A model generated the notes under the pieces. That model saw only the letters and a program-made list of their open reading frames with translations. It did not search any database and was not told the DNA's origin. Positions 20,688 to 30,208 of a stretch of DNA of 64,000 nucleotides are shown here, one piece after another; position 1 is the stretch's first letter; the number at the start of each line of letters is the position of its first letter. This DNA is from Mediterraneibacter faecis JCM 15917. Its GTDB lineage: Bacteria; Bacillota; Clostridia; Lachnospirales; Lachnospiraceae. The position numbers and the translations under genes are program-made. The stretch lies in NCBI GenBank assembly GCA_001312505.1, contig BBDW01000006.1, positions 121,325 to 185,324 on the forward strand, read 5' to 3'.

Positions 20688-20716
20688 TTGTCACCTGTAA
20701 ACAACAGTGATATAAT
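20688..20716 (+). promoter_or_regulatory. Sigma-A promoter of the nad operon, with possible NiaR site
   Basis: TTGTCA and TATAAT are separated by exactly 17 bases. The -35 lies inside GTGTCTTGTCACCTGTAAAC, a region that looks like an NAD-repressor (NiaR) operator. The operator reading is an inference based on niaR closing the operon. Confidence 0.75.
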
Positions 20717-20803
20717 GGGCAAGAATAAATCAACAGAGTAATAGACATGAAAGTGTGTTACAGCAGAATTTTATGTCAGGAGAGAATAAGAGAGGTACGT
20801 GCT

Positions 20804-21709
20804 ATGACAATCAGAGAAGAGATAGAACAGTTAAAGAAAGAAAAAAATGCCGTAATTCTAGCGCATTATTATGTAAGACCGGAAGTTCAGGAGATTGCAG
20901 ATTATGTGGGAGATTCTTTCTATTTAAGCAAAGTTGCGGTTGGTCTGAAAGAGAAAACAATCGTGTTCTGCGGTGTTTCATTCATGGGTGAGAGTGCGAA
21001 GATCCTGAATCCTGAGAAAACAGTGCTTATGCCGGATATGGCAGCAGATTGTCCAATGGCACATATGGCATCTGCGGAGACAATCGAGAAGATTCGTTCA
21101 GAGTATGATGACCTTGCTGTTGTTTGCTACATCAATTCAACAGCGGAACTGAAAAGACATTCTGATGTCTGTGTAACTTCATCCAATGCAGTGAAGATTG
21201 TAAAAGCACTTCCGAATAAAAATATTTTCTTTATCCCGGATCGTAACCTTGCACATTACATCGCAGGATTGGTACCGGAAAAGAACTTTATATATAATGA
21301 AGGATTCTGTATTGTGCACGAATGTATGGAGGTTGAAGAAATCAAAGCAGCGAAAGCAGCGCATCCGGAAGCAGAGGTTCTTTCACATCCGGAATGTCCG
21401 GCAAAAGTTCTGGAACTTTCTGATTTTGTTGGAAGTACTTCAGAAATCATCGCGCAGGCAGGAAAATCAGATGCGAAAGAATTTATCATCTGTACAGAGA
21501 GTGGTGTTTTGTATGAACTTCAGAAGAGAAATCCTGAGAAGAAATTTTACTTTACAGAGACAACTCCAATCTGCAGAAATATGAAGAAGGTTACACTTGA
21601 GAAAGTGCTTCATGTATTAAAGACAGGCGAGAATGAAGTTTTTGTAGACGATAAGCTTCGTGAAGAATCTAAAAAACCGTTAGAGAGAATGTTAGAACTG
21701 GCCAAGTAA
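20804..21709 (+). CDS. nadA: Quinolinate synthase A
   Basis: 301 residues. Condenses iminoaspartate with dihydroxyacetone phosphate to quinolinate for NAD synthesis, using a [4Fe-4S] cluster. Visible motifs include ILAHYYVRPEVQEIADYVGDS (start of domain 1), CGVSFMGESAKIL, MPDMAADCPMA, HPECPAKV and FTETTPICRNMKK, with cysteines for the cluster. The start ATG 20804 begins the conserved protein and is preceded by AGAGAGAATAAGAGAGG; an in-frame ATG at 20747 lacks similarity. First gene of nadA-nadB-nadC-niaR. No frame break. Confidence 0.96.
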   Translation: MTIREEIEQLKKEKNAVILAHYYVRPEVQEIADYVGDSFYLSKVAVGLKEKTIVFCGVSFMGESAKILNPEKTVLMPDMAADCPMAHMASAETIEKIRSEYDDLAVVCYINSTAELKRHSDVCVTSSNAVKIVKALPNKNIFFIPDRNLAHYIAGLVPEKNFIYNEGFCIVHECMEVEEIKAAKAAHPEAEVLSHPECPAKVLELSDFVGSTSEIIAQAGKSDAKEFIICTESGVLYELQKRNPEKKFYFTETTPICRNMKKVTLEKVLHVLKTGENEVFVDDKLREESKKPLERMLELAK

Positions 21710-21800
21710 ACAGAGAGCAGATAGGATTGACAGCAATCGAAGATCAAAGAAAAATAATGAGATCAAATCGACAGTCGCTGTCGGAATGGAGATATTTATT

Positions 21801-23047
21801 ATGAAAATGGAAGCAGATGTAGTCATTGTCGGAACAGGTGTGGGAGGGCTTTTCAGCGCACTGAGTCTTCCGAGAGATCAGAAGATCATTATGATTACAA
21901 AGTCAGATTTAGAGAGCAGTGATTCATTCCTGGCTCAGGGAGGAATCTGCATGCTGCATGACAAAGATGACTATGACAGTTATTTTGAAGATACAATGAA
22001 AGCGGGACATTATGAGAACAGAAAAGAATCTGTAGATCTTATGATCCGCAGCTCAAGAGAGATCATTCATGACCTGATTGGCTATGGTGTAGATTTCCAA
22101 AAACAGGAGACAGATGAGTCTGGAAATGAAGCCGTAGACAACGGTGGTGAAAAGGCAGAGATTCAGGATATTTATGCATTTACTCGTGAGGGAGCACATT
22201 CACGTCCGAGAATTCTGTTTCATGCAGATATTACAGGAAAAGAAATCACAAGTAAACTGCTTGCACAGGTAAAGCAGCTTTCTAATGTAACATTGCTTGA
22301 ATATACAACGATGACAGATATCATTGTGGAAAATGATGAATGTAAAGGAATCATTGCACAGGATAAAGATGGAAATGAATTCGAAATCCATACAGAGAAT
22401 ACAATCTGGCAAGCGGTGGAATCGGTGGACGTTATAAGCATTCTACAAATTTCCCGCATCTCACAGGAGATGCACTTACAATTTCCGAAAAACACGGAAT
22501 TCGTTTAGAGCATTTAGATTATGTACAGATCCATCCAACAACATTGTATTCCAAGAAACCAGGAAGACGCTTTCTTATTTCAGAGTCTGTCCGTGGAGAA
22601 GGTGCAGTTCTTCTTAACAGCAAGAAAGAACGTTTTGTAAATGAACTTCTTCCAAGAGATGTTGTGACTAAGGCAATCAGAGAAGAGATGGAAAAGGAAG
22701 GCACAGATCATGTCTGGCTGTCCATGGAAAAACTTGGAAAAGAAACCATCATGGGTCATTTCCCGAACATTTATCAACATTGTCTGGAAGAGGGATATGA
22801 TGTGACAAAAGAATGTATCCCGGTTGTTCCGGCACAGCATTATTTCATGGGTGGTGTCTGGGTAGATTCAGACAGTAAAACATCCATGGAACATTTGTAT
22901 GCAGTAGGAGAGACAAGCTGTAACGGTGTACATGGTGCGAACCGTCTGGCAAGTAATTCACTTCTGGAAAGCCTTGTATTTGCCAAACGTGCGGCAAATA
23001 AAATCTCAGGTACAGAGAATGAAGTAAAAGTACGTGAATTGGCATAA
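21801..23047 (+). CDS. nadB: L-aspartate oxidase (frameshifted)
   Basis: FAD enzyme making iminoaspartate for NadA. About 415 residues reconstructed, the short form without the C-terminal helical domain of the E. coli enzyme. The N-terminal FAD motif is VVIVGTGVGGLFSAL, followed by SDSFLAQGGI and EGAHSRPRILFHAD. A frame break near 22408 (ATCTGG where ATCTTGG is expected) restores LASGGIGGRYKHSTN and continues with HPTTLYSKKPGRRFLISESV, MGGVWVDSDS and NRLASNSLLE to 23047. The start was set at ATG 21801, nine bases after GGAG. Confidence 0.92.
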
Positions 23048-23134
23048 TAATAGTGATATTAATCTATGCTGAAAAAATAAAAGTTAAGAGAAGAGTAGAG
23101 AAAGAATATAGAGACAGGAACAGGAGATATAAAG

Positions 23135-23991
23135 ATGAACGAAATTACAATGACACTTCAGGCAGATCATTTGATCCTTGAGGCACTCAAAGAAGATATT
23201 TCAAGCGAAGACGTAACAACAAATTCAGTTATGAAAGATTATGTAAAAGGTGAAGTAGAACTGATCTGTAAACAGGACGGAGTAATTGCCGGACTGGAAG
23301 TTTACCGCAGAGTATTTGAACTGTTAGATGCAGATACAAAGACAGAACTTTACTGTAAAGACGGAGACGAAGTAAAGAACGGCCAGTTGATGGGAAAAGT
23401 AACAGGAGATATCCGCGTACTTCTTTCCGGTGAGCGTGTAGCACTGAACTACCTTCAGAGAATGAGTGGAATCGCAACTTATACACATTCCGTTGCAGGA
23501 CTTCTTGAAGGAAGCAAAACAAAACTTCTTGATACAAGAAAAACAACACCTAATATGAGAATCTTCGAGAAATATGCAGTTCGTGTTGGTGGCGGTTATA
23601 ACCACAGATATAATCTTTCTGATGGGGGGTACTCCTGAAAGACAATCACATTGGAGCTGCAGGAAGCGTAAAGAAAGCTGTCGAGATGGCAAAAGACTAT
23701 GCACCATTTGTAAGAAAGATCGAAGTAGAAGTTGAGAATCTTGAGATGGTAAAAGAAGCAGTAGAAGCCGGAGCAGATATCATCATGCTTGATAATATGT
23801 CAACAGAAGAGATGCAGGAAGCAATCAAGATCATTGACGGAAGAGCGGAGACGGAGTGTTCCGGAAATGTAACAAAAGAGAACATCGGACGCCTGACAGC
23901 TCTTGGCGTAGACTATATTTCCAGTGGAGCCCTGACACATTCCGCTCCGATTCTTGATATCTCGATGAAAAACCTTCATGCTGTAGAGTAA
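23135..23991 (+). CDS. nadC: Nicotinate-nucleotide pyrophosphorylase, carboxylating (frameshifted)
   Basis: Quinolinate phosphoribosyltransferase, third step of de novo NAD synthesis, about 285 residues. Motifs: LSGERVALNYLQRMSGIAT, LDTRKTTPNMRIFEKYAVRVGGG, HRYNLSDG, EVEVENLEM, DIIMLDNM and YISSGALTHSAP. A 6-G run near 23623-23628 replaces the expected four G in SDGVLLKDNHIGAAG and stops the frame at 23638; two bases fewer join it to the second half. The ATG at 23135 follows CAGGAGATATAAAG. Confidence 0.93.
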
Positions 23992-24052
23992 AAGTGATAT
24001 AATTGTTAAAGAACAATTATTAGTATGGATTTCAATTTAGAAAGGAAGAGGC

Positions 24053-24595
24053 ATGATGACAGGACCAGAAAGAAGAACTGCCATTATAAATCAGATAAAG
24101 ACAAGCTCAGCACCGGTGCCGGGAAAGGCATTGGCTGCACAGTATGAAGTAAGCCGTCAGGTGATCGTGCAGGATATCGCACTCATCCGTGCCGCAGGAC
24201 ATGACATTATATCTACAAACAGAGGATATATTTTGCACGAATCACATTTAGTAGAAAGAATCTTCAAAGTGAAACATACCGATGACCAGGTTGAAGATGA
24301 ACTCTATACAATCGTCGATCTGGGCGGAAGAGTTCGTAATGTGATGGTGAATCACAGAGTCTACGGTCATATGGAAGCATCACTCAATATTAATTCTAGA
24401 CGAAATGCAGTAGAGTTCATAGATGACATCCGAAGCGGAAAGTCTACGCCACTGAAAAATATCACATCCGATTACCATTATCATGTAGTAGAAGCGGATA
24501 GTGAAAAGACATTGGATATGATTCAAGAAGCACTGGAAGAAAAAGGATTTTTGCTGGAGCAAGAAGAGTGGGAGAAAGAGCTTTTTGCAAAGTAA
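24053..24595 (+). CDS. niaR: NAD biosynthesis transcriptional repressor (YrxA/3H family)
   Basis: 180 residues: N-terminal winged helix with PGKALAAQYEVSRQVIVQDI, then a 3H domain rich in His (HRVYGH, YHYHVVEA) that binds nicotinate. It should repress the nad operon when niacin is available. Start at 24053 or 24056 (ATGATG) after GAAAGGAAGAG. A TATAAT box with no good -35 lies near 24000. Its stop codon TAA is the first three bases of repeat copy 2. Confidence 0.93.
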   Translation: MMTGPERRTAIINQIKTSSAPVPGKALAAQYEVSRQVIVQDIALIRAAGHDIISTNRGYILHESHLVERIFKVKHTDDQVEDELYTIVDLGGRVRNVMVNHRVYGHMEASLNINSRRNAVEFIDDIRSGKSTPLKNITSDYHYHVVEADSEKTLDMIQEALEEKGFLLEQEEWEKELFAK

Positions 24596-25354
24596 AGATT
24601 TATCGTAGAGATTCTTCTTCAAAAATCGGACGAAATCAGATAGCGCTTATAAAGTTTCTTCTAATAGACAGACATTGAGGGATTGCTTCAGGCTCCGGTT
24701 CTGTATACAGGAAAGACTAAGAAAAACGAAAGATTACTAAAAACAAAGCAATGCTCGGCAAACTCGCTGCCGCTTCAGACAGCTGCCTCGCATTGCTTTA
24801 ATGTAACCTTTCGTTTTTTAAGTCTTTCCAAGCACACAGAACAGTCACCTGAATCAATCCCTCAACATCTGTCTATCAGTAGATTTTTCGTCGCTATCTG
24901 ATTTCTACTTTCTCGAAAGAAGAACTCTACTTGAGAAGCAGACGCACCGGATATTCTATAGAATGATATCCATATCTCAAACATGTTTGTATTTAATAAA
25001 ATTTGTCGTAGGAATTCATCTTTTTCAATAAACAGAAAACAGAAAATATGAAGTCCGAGAAGTTTCATGTTAGAAGGATGGTACAGGGACGAAGACGAAT
25101 GTGGAGCATGCTTGCTCATACTTGAAAAACAATGGATTGCGTTAAAGAAAGGATTGACAGCTGTCTGAGCGGCAGCGAGTTTGTCAAACCTTTCTTTGCT
25201 TTTAGCAGTCTGTTGTTTTTCCTAGTATGAACAGTATGCGTAACCCTGAGTCGGCGTTCCTGTACCATTCTTCTAACAAGCGACTTTCTAAAATAATATT
25301 TGCAGTTTTCGTCCTCATATCCGAAAAATGATTTCTACGATAAATCTTTATTTC
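24593..25354. repeat. Large multi-hairpin foldback repeat, copy 2 (with nested insertion)
   Basis: Same element as at 19941, same orientation, about 90% similar by eye and about 130 bases longer because of an insertion in the tip of unit A. The terminal repeats are cleaner here: left TAAAGATTTATCGTAGA equals the reverse complement of the right end over 17 bases, apart from one position near the end. Unit B pairing is kept with paired changes: copy 1 uses AGCGTAG/CTACGCT, copy 2 GTCGTAG/CTACGAT. Confidence 0.85.
24710..24839. mobile_element. Nested hairpin insertion inside repeat copy 2
   Basis: Absent from copy 1. It begins GGAAAGACT and ends AGTCTTTCC; the inverted arms extend over about 27 bases with AAAAACGAAAG inside, then AAAGCAATGC with GCATTGCTTT. 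The tip holds AAACTCGCTGCCGCT followed by CAGACAGCTG, which is the unit B tip sequence in the opposite orientation. TATACAG and CACACAG flank it, possibly an imperfect target duplication. Confidence 0.7.
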
Positions 25355-25457
25355 GTCCCCCCCTATATCCCTTGACATCTCCCTTTTTATTCTGCAAAAT
25401 AGTAAGAAGAGTCTTTCGAGATTCTACTTTATTATAGAAGAAAAAGAGGTCATTTAT

Positions 25458-26705
25458 ATGGAAGAAATCATACAGTTTTTAGCTGGGATTTTGAATAGAG
25501 AGTTTATTCGTGCGGTGTTTAGTAACCCGCGAGTAAAGGATAATGTAGTTAAGGCAAAGCTTCGACCGATGGAACAGAAGGGGGAGCTTTTATTTCAGTT
25601 AGAGTCTTTCACAAAGACGCAGGCATTTCATAAGAATCTGACGGTAGAAGAGACGAAGGATGAGCTTGCGAAATTGTTGGAAGAGTTTCGTCAGGTTCAG
25701 GTTGAGACGGTGAGTGAGGATATCACGGTATTGATCAGTAAGAAAGGGAAAGCAACGATTAAGAGAAAGCGCAAGAAGGTGCAGGCGAAAGCTGCGGATC
25801 TGTCTCATAACAGGAAGAAGAAATATATTTTGGAAGAAGGGATTGTGGTTCCGTTTCTTCAGGATCTTGGAGTTATGACACAGGATGGAAAGATTGTGCG
25901 GACGAAGATGGATAAGTTCCGTCAGATCAATCGTTTCCTGGAGTTTGTTGAGGACATTCTGCCGCAGCTTGACAGGGACAGAGAGCTTACACTTCTGGAC
26001 TTTGGATGTGGAAAATCATATCTTACATTTGCAATGTATTATTATTTACACGAGTTAAAAGGATATGATATTCGTACTATCGGATTAGATCTGAAGACAG
26101 ATGTGATTCTGCATTGTAATGAACTGGCAAAGAAGTATGGATATGAGAAGTTGACATTCCTTGTTGGAGATATTGCGGATTATGAAGGTGTGGATCAGGT
26201 TGACATGGTTGTGACGCTTCATGCGTGTGATACAGCTACAGATTATGCACTTGCGAAAGCGGTTGGCTGGAATGCGAAAGTGATTTTGTCTGTTCCATGT
26301 TGTCAGCATGAGGTGAACAAGCAGCTTGAAAAGCAGAGAAATCTGCATTCAGGCAAGATGAAATCGAAGACGGAAGTTATGGAAGTTTCAGAAATGCTGG
26401 GAGATCAACTAGCTTCCATGGAAGAAGTGCTCGGACCAATTATGGATTATGGATTGTTGCGAGAGCGTTTTGCAGCACTTGTGACAGATGGACTTAGAGC
26501 AAAGCGTCTGGAAAGCGAGGGATATGAAACTCAGGTATTAGAATTTATTGATATGGAGCATACGCCGAAGAATATTCTGCTGCGTGCAGTGAAAAAGGGG
26601 AGTCCTGCAGCAAAGAGCGGAAAAGAGGCAGAGGATTGTGAAAGATTTTTGAAGATTCAGCCAACATTAGGTATGCTTCTGGCAGAGCAAAAGGGAGATA
26701 AATAA
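25458..26705 (+). CDS. Class I SAM-dependent methyltransferase (Methyltransf_32/METTL25-like)
   Basis: 415 residues. The N-terminal 130 residues are basic, with KKGKATIKRKRKKVQAKA, suggesting nucleic-acid binding. The central Rossmann domain has LLDFGCGKSYLTFAMYYYL (motif I), GLDLKTDVI and VTLHACDTATDYALAKAV, then a cysteine pair SVPCCQHEVN. These match bacterial relatives of METTL25/RRNAD1; the substrate is probably an RNA but is not known. The start at ATG 25458 follows AAAAGAGGT. The stop overlaps the next ATG by one base (TAATG). Confidence 0.85.
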   Translation: MEEIIQFLAGILNREFIRAVFSNPRVKDNVVKAKLRPMEQKGELLFQLESFTKTQAFHKNLTVEETKDELAKLLEEFRQVQVETVSEDITVLISKKGKATIKRKRKKVQAKAADLSHNRKKKYILEEGIVVPFLQDLGVMTQDGKIVRTKMDKFRQINRFLEFVEDILPQLDRDRELTLLDFGCGKSYLTFAMYYYLHELKGYDIRTIGLDLKTDVILHCNELAKKYGYEKLTFLVGDIADYEGVDQVDMVVTLHACDTATDYALAKAVGWNAKVILSVPCCQHEVNKQLEKQRNLHSGKMKSKTEVMEVSEMLGDQLASMEEVLGPIMDYGLLRERFAALVTDGLRAKRLESEGYETQVLEFIDMEHTPKNILLRAVKKGSPAAKSGKEAEDCERFLKIQPTLGMLLAEQKGDK

Positions 26706-29164
26706 TGAAGAAAAGGGTAATAAAGATTGCCGCACTGGTTGTTCTTTTTGCGGCTGTGCTGGTGATCAGTAATGTGATACTGAACCGTGGAAATGATGAT
26801 CAGGTTGTGGATATGGGAGATGCCACACTACCGAGAGTCTCATTTATGATGGGGGGGGACAGAAGATAAATGCGTTGTCTGGTTATGTAAATGATATGGA
26901 TATTGCCGCAATGCGAGATACCATTACACCATTAGAGAGTGATGGTACACTGAAGATGCAGATTGAGAAAAATGATAACCAGATCCGGGAGATCAGTTAC
27001 AGTGTATATTCTCTGGATGGAACAGAGACATATGATAAAGGAACTCTAAAGTCTGCAGAAAGCGAAGATGTTACATTAAAGCTGGGGAAATCACTTGGAG
27101 ATAAAATCCAGGAGGCAGTACTTCAGGTTTCGCTTGTGATCGGCGAGGAGAAAGAGACAAGGAAAGTTAATTTCTATACCAGAATTGAGAAAGCAGATGA
27201 TATTACAGCATCACAATGTCTTACATTTGCACAGGATTTTCATACGAAAGCATTTAATAAGACGGATGTAGATTCATTGAATATTTACTTGGAACCTGGA
27301 GATGAGAGTGACAATACAACTTATCAGACAGTCAATATCCATTCAGATATTTCTCATATTCAGTGGGGGAACTATGCAACCACAGTTGCTTGGTGATGTG
27401 CGTTGGAGTATAAAGGAAAGTAATAGTGTGTATACCTCTCTCCTTGCGAATTACAGAGTTTCCTGCGTGGATGATGCCGGTGAGAATGCAGTTTATGATA
27501 TTAAAGAATTTTTCCGTGTGAGAATCGCAGGAACTACAATTTACCTGTTGGATTACAATCGTGATATGCAGGAAGTATTCAGTGAGAACAGAAGTGTGAT
27601 CGATGAAAACGGAATTCTGCTCGGCGTTACACCTTCAGATGTTCCGTATGAGACAAATGAGAAAGAAACGATTGCAGCATTTGTGGAGTCCAGAAACCTT
27701 TGGATGTACAATAAGAGTTCGAATGAATTATTAAATATTTTCGGATTTGCAGATGTAGATACGACAGATGAAAGGAATCTGAATGATCAACATGCAGTTC
27801 GTATCATCAGTATGGACAACAGTGGTAATCTTGCATTTGCTGTGTATGGATATATGAATCGTGGCGAACACGAAGGAGAAGTCGGTGTCGGAATTTATTA
27901 TTTTGATGTAGAGAGAAATCTGATCCAGGAGAAAGCATTTATACCAAGTAAGAAGTCCTATGCAATCGCAGCGGATGAGCTTGGCAAGATGGTTTATTAT
28001 AATCATGCGGAAGAGCAGTTATATGTTTTGGCAGACGGAACTTTGTATCAGGTAGATCTGAAAAAGAATAAACAGACAACACTTGCGGAGAATCTTAAAG
28101 AAGGACAATATGCGGTTTCTGATGATGGACATCTGATGGCATATCAGTCAGAAGGAGATAAGAGTGGCGGAACAGTGATTCAGGTAATGAATCTAAGCAG
28201 TCTGGAGACGAATACTGTTGAGGCAGCAAGCGGAGAAAAAATTAGTCCACTTGGATTTGTCAATGGTGACTTTATTTATGGAAAAATGAAATCTGAGGAT
28301 GCAGGAAAGAAAGCTTCCGGAGAATCGATCACTCCAATGTATGAACTGGAAATCCGTAATTCTAAGAACAAAAAAGTTGCCAGCTATTCCTTTGTTGATA
28401 AAGGCATTTATATTTCTGATATTTTAATTGATGATAATATGGTAACACTGAATCGTGTAGAGAAAAGCGGGGGGGATATTTACAACGTTACTTCACAGGA
28501 GTTTATTACGAATAATGAGGAACGCAAAGATACAGCGATTAAAACAGAAGTATACACAACAGCACTGATGGAAAAACAGATGCGGATTACATTTGCAGAG
28601 GGAGCAGGAGAGAAGAGCGTGAAAGTGATCCGGCCGAATCAGCTGGCATCAAAGAATGAACTTGAGATGGTTCTTGCTGATAACAGCGAAAGTGTGAAAT
28701 ACTATGTCTATGGGGGGGTCGGTGAACTGGCAGGAATTTATGATAAAGCTTCTTATGCGATTCAGAAAGCACAGAAGATTTCAGGAGTTGTGATCTCTTC
28801 TGACCAGAAATATGTCTGGGAGAAAGGAAATCGAGATCTTGCGTATTCGATAGAGGATGTTGCTCTTTCGAAAGAAGGAGAAGAGACATCACTTGAAGCA
28901 TGTGAGCGTTATATGAAGATATATGATGCTCAGAAAGTAGATCTGACAGGATGTACGCTGGATCAGGTACTCTACGTGATCAATAGAGGATGTCCGGTGA
29001 TTGCACTTACAAGTGCAGATCATGCAATTCTTCTGACAGGATATACGAAGAATGATATTACTTATATAGATCCTGAAAATGGAGAGTCACAGACAGTTTC
29101 CATCAGTGAGATGGAAGGAATGATTTCCGGAAGCGGAAATACATTTATTGGTTATATCAAATAG
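26705..29164 (+). CDS. Large exported protein with propeller-like repeats and C39-like C-terminal domain (two frame breaks)
   Basis: About 815 residues when rebuilt. The N-terminus is a signal anchor (VIKIAALVVLFAAVLVISNVIL). An 8-G run at 26851-26858 breaks the frame after LPRVSFMM, and a second break lies near 27389 before GDVRWSIKES. The middle is a beta-rich region with repeated tryptophan- and tyrosine-containing blades. The last 70 residues (RGCPVIALT, ADHAILLTGY, ITYIDPENG) resemble a C39-like peptidase fold, with His and Asp visible but no clear catalytic Cys upstream. Widespread in Lachnospiraceae as a hypothetical protein; function unknown. It is likely co-transcribed with the methyltransferase. 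Confidence 0.7.
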
Positions 29165-29169
29165 AAAAT

Positions 29170-29310
29170 GTAACTGTTCAGAGCCAAGCAAAATTTCAAA
29201 AACAGGTATAAAATGCTTGCATTTTTAAAACTGTTTTTGAAATTTTATTTGGCGGATACGCCACACCGACGAAATGCGTAGCATTTTGGAGGTTGGCTCT
29301 GAACAGTTAC
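29170..29310. mobile_element. IS66-type miniature inverted-repeat element (MITE)
   Basis: 141 bases with perfect 18-bp terminal inverted repeats, GTAACTGTTCAGAGCCAA and its complement, flanked on both sides by TAGAAAAT (8 bp). GTAA ends and 8-bp target duplications are the hallmark of IS66-family elements. It has no coding capacity; internally CAAAATTTCAAAAACAG pairs with CTGTTTTTGAAATTTTA. It sits just after the stop of the exported-protein gene. Confidence 0.85.
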
Positions 29311-29324
29311 TAGAAAATGAAATA

Positions 29325-29371
29325 AAAACGACAGGTTCTTCAATAGTTCAAATGAAGATCCTGTCGTTTTT
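29325..29371. terminator. Bidirectional terminator between the exported-protein gene and queT
   Basis: AAAAACGACAGG-TTCTTCA pairs with TGAAGA-CCTGTCGTTTTT across a short loop, with A- and T-runs on the two sides. Confidence 0.88.
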
Positions 29372-29389
29372 AGGTTACATAAGAAAAAT

Positions 29390-29890
29390 CTATAAAGCTT
29401 TTTTAAAGATAATTCCTCGATATTTGTTAAGTGCTCCGTAAAGAATCAGACCAAGCACACCGGCGGAAATCACTTCTCCGACACCAACTGTCAGCATCAT
29501 GAAAGGAATCGGAAGTGGAACCATGTAAGCGTATTTTAATACAAATGGAACCACGATGATGTTGGCAACAACCGGAGGAACAGGGGGGGCAAGGAATTTG
29601 CTCTTGTTTCTTAAAGACCATGTAAAGATGGCACCGATCAGTGTTGCAAGGCTGCCGAAGATAATGTCAGGCAGGATTGCACCTCCAAGTGTGTTTCCGA
29701 TGAGGCATCCTACAAACAATCCAGGGATTGCAGCCGGAGTAAATACCGGGAGGATCGTCAGTGCTTCCGCAAAACGGATCTGCACCTCTCCAAAAGCCAG
29801 TGATGCACCGACAACAGTCAGTACGACATAGATGGCAGCGATCATAGCTGCCTGTGCCAGGTAAAGCACTTTGTTACTTGAGTTTTTCAT
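29390..29890 (-). CDS. queT: Queuosine precursor ECF transporter S component
   Basis: 166 residues, five to six membrane helices (LYLAQAAMIAAIYVVLTVVG, IPGLFVGCLIGNTLGGAIL, IIFGSLATLIGAIFTWSL, NIIVVPFVLKYAYMV, GVLGLILYGAL). The QueT family brings preQ1/preQ0-type precursors into the cell through the energy-coupling module. The start at 29890 has a good AAAGGAG site that lies within the riboswitch. A G/C run near 29582-29588 makes LAPPVPP. Supported by the preQ1 riboswitch just upstream. Confidence 0.93.
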   Translation of the reverse strand: MKNSSNKVLYLAQAAMIAAIYVVLTVVGASLAFGEVQIRFAEALTILPVFTPAAIPGLFVGCLIGNTLGGAILPDIIFGSLATLIGAIFTWSLRNKSKFLAPPVPPVVANIIVVPFVLKYAYMVPLPIPFMMLTVGVGEVISAGVLGLILYGALNKYRGIIFKKAL

Positions 29891-29900
29891 TATTCAGTTC

Positions 29901-29942
29901 TCCTTTAGTTTTGTTTTACGTGTGGAAGGTCACGAACACACT
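29901..29942 (-). promoter_or_regulatory. preQ1-I riboswitch upstream of queT
   Basis: On the minus strand GTGTG-loop-CACAC is followed by the A-rich strand GTAAAACAAAACTAAAGGAG, the compact preQ1-I shape. The CCTT in the loop can pair with AAGG of the ribosome site, so ligand would hide the site and reduce translation. Confidence 0.75.
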
Positions 29943-29991
29943 TTACTAAAACCCAGTAAGACCTTATTTTATAAGGGTTTCAGCGGTTTGT

Positions 29992-30020
29992 AGTATAGCA
30001 TGGTAAAGGTGAAAAATCAA
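29992..30020 (-). promoter_or_regulatory. queT promoter
   Basis: On the minus strand TTGATT, 17 bases, TATACT; about 50 bases upstream of the riboswitch. Confidence 0.8.
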
Positions 30021-30051
30021 GGACATACTCACTTTCTATTAAAATTACATA

Positions 30052-30160
30052 TTGTATTGTTAAATTGCATATGCTATAATGCCAGTAGGCAAAAAGATAA
30101 TGCTATTCCATAGTGAACAGCAACGAAAAACCCTCGGAGTGCCATCCGAGGGTTTTTCTA
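30052..30160 (+). ncRNA. Small RNA gene, probable antitoxin RNA of a type I toxin-antitoxin pair
   Basis: A clear promoter TTGTAT-17 bases-TATAAT (30052-30080) is followed about 75 bases later by a perfect stem AACCCTCGGA/TCCGAGGGTT with A and T tails (30126-30157). No coding frame lies between. It is convergent with the small toxin gene at 30209-30295, and the terminator works on both strands, so the toxin mRNA end would overlap it. This is the Fst/RNAI-RNAII layout. Confidence 0.7.
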
Positions 30161-30208
30161 TTCCTAATTCTTGTGTGGAAAGGTTTAACTCCACAGGCTA
30201 GTTACCGG

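Noticed and set aside
24593..25354. Foldback repeats as a group II intron, retron or known large ornate RNA
   Set aside because: No reverse transcriptase or domain V-like motif is present; the paired terminal repeats and tandem hairpin units fit a foldback element better. A covariance search could reopen this.
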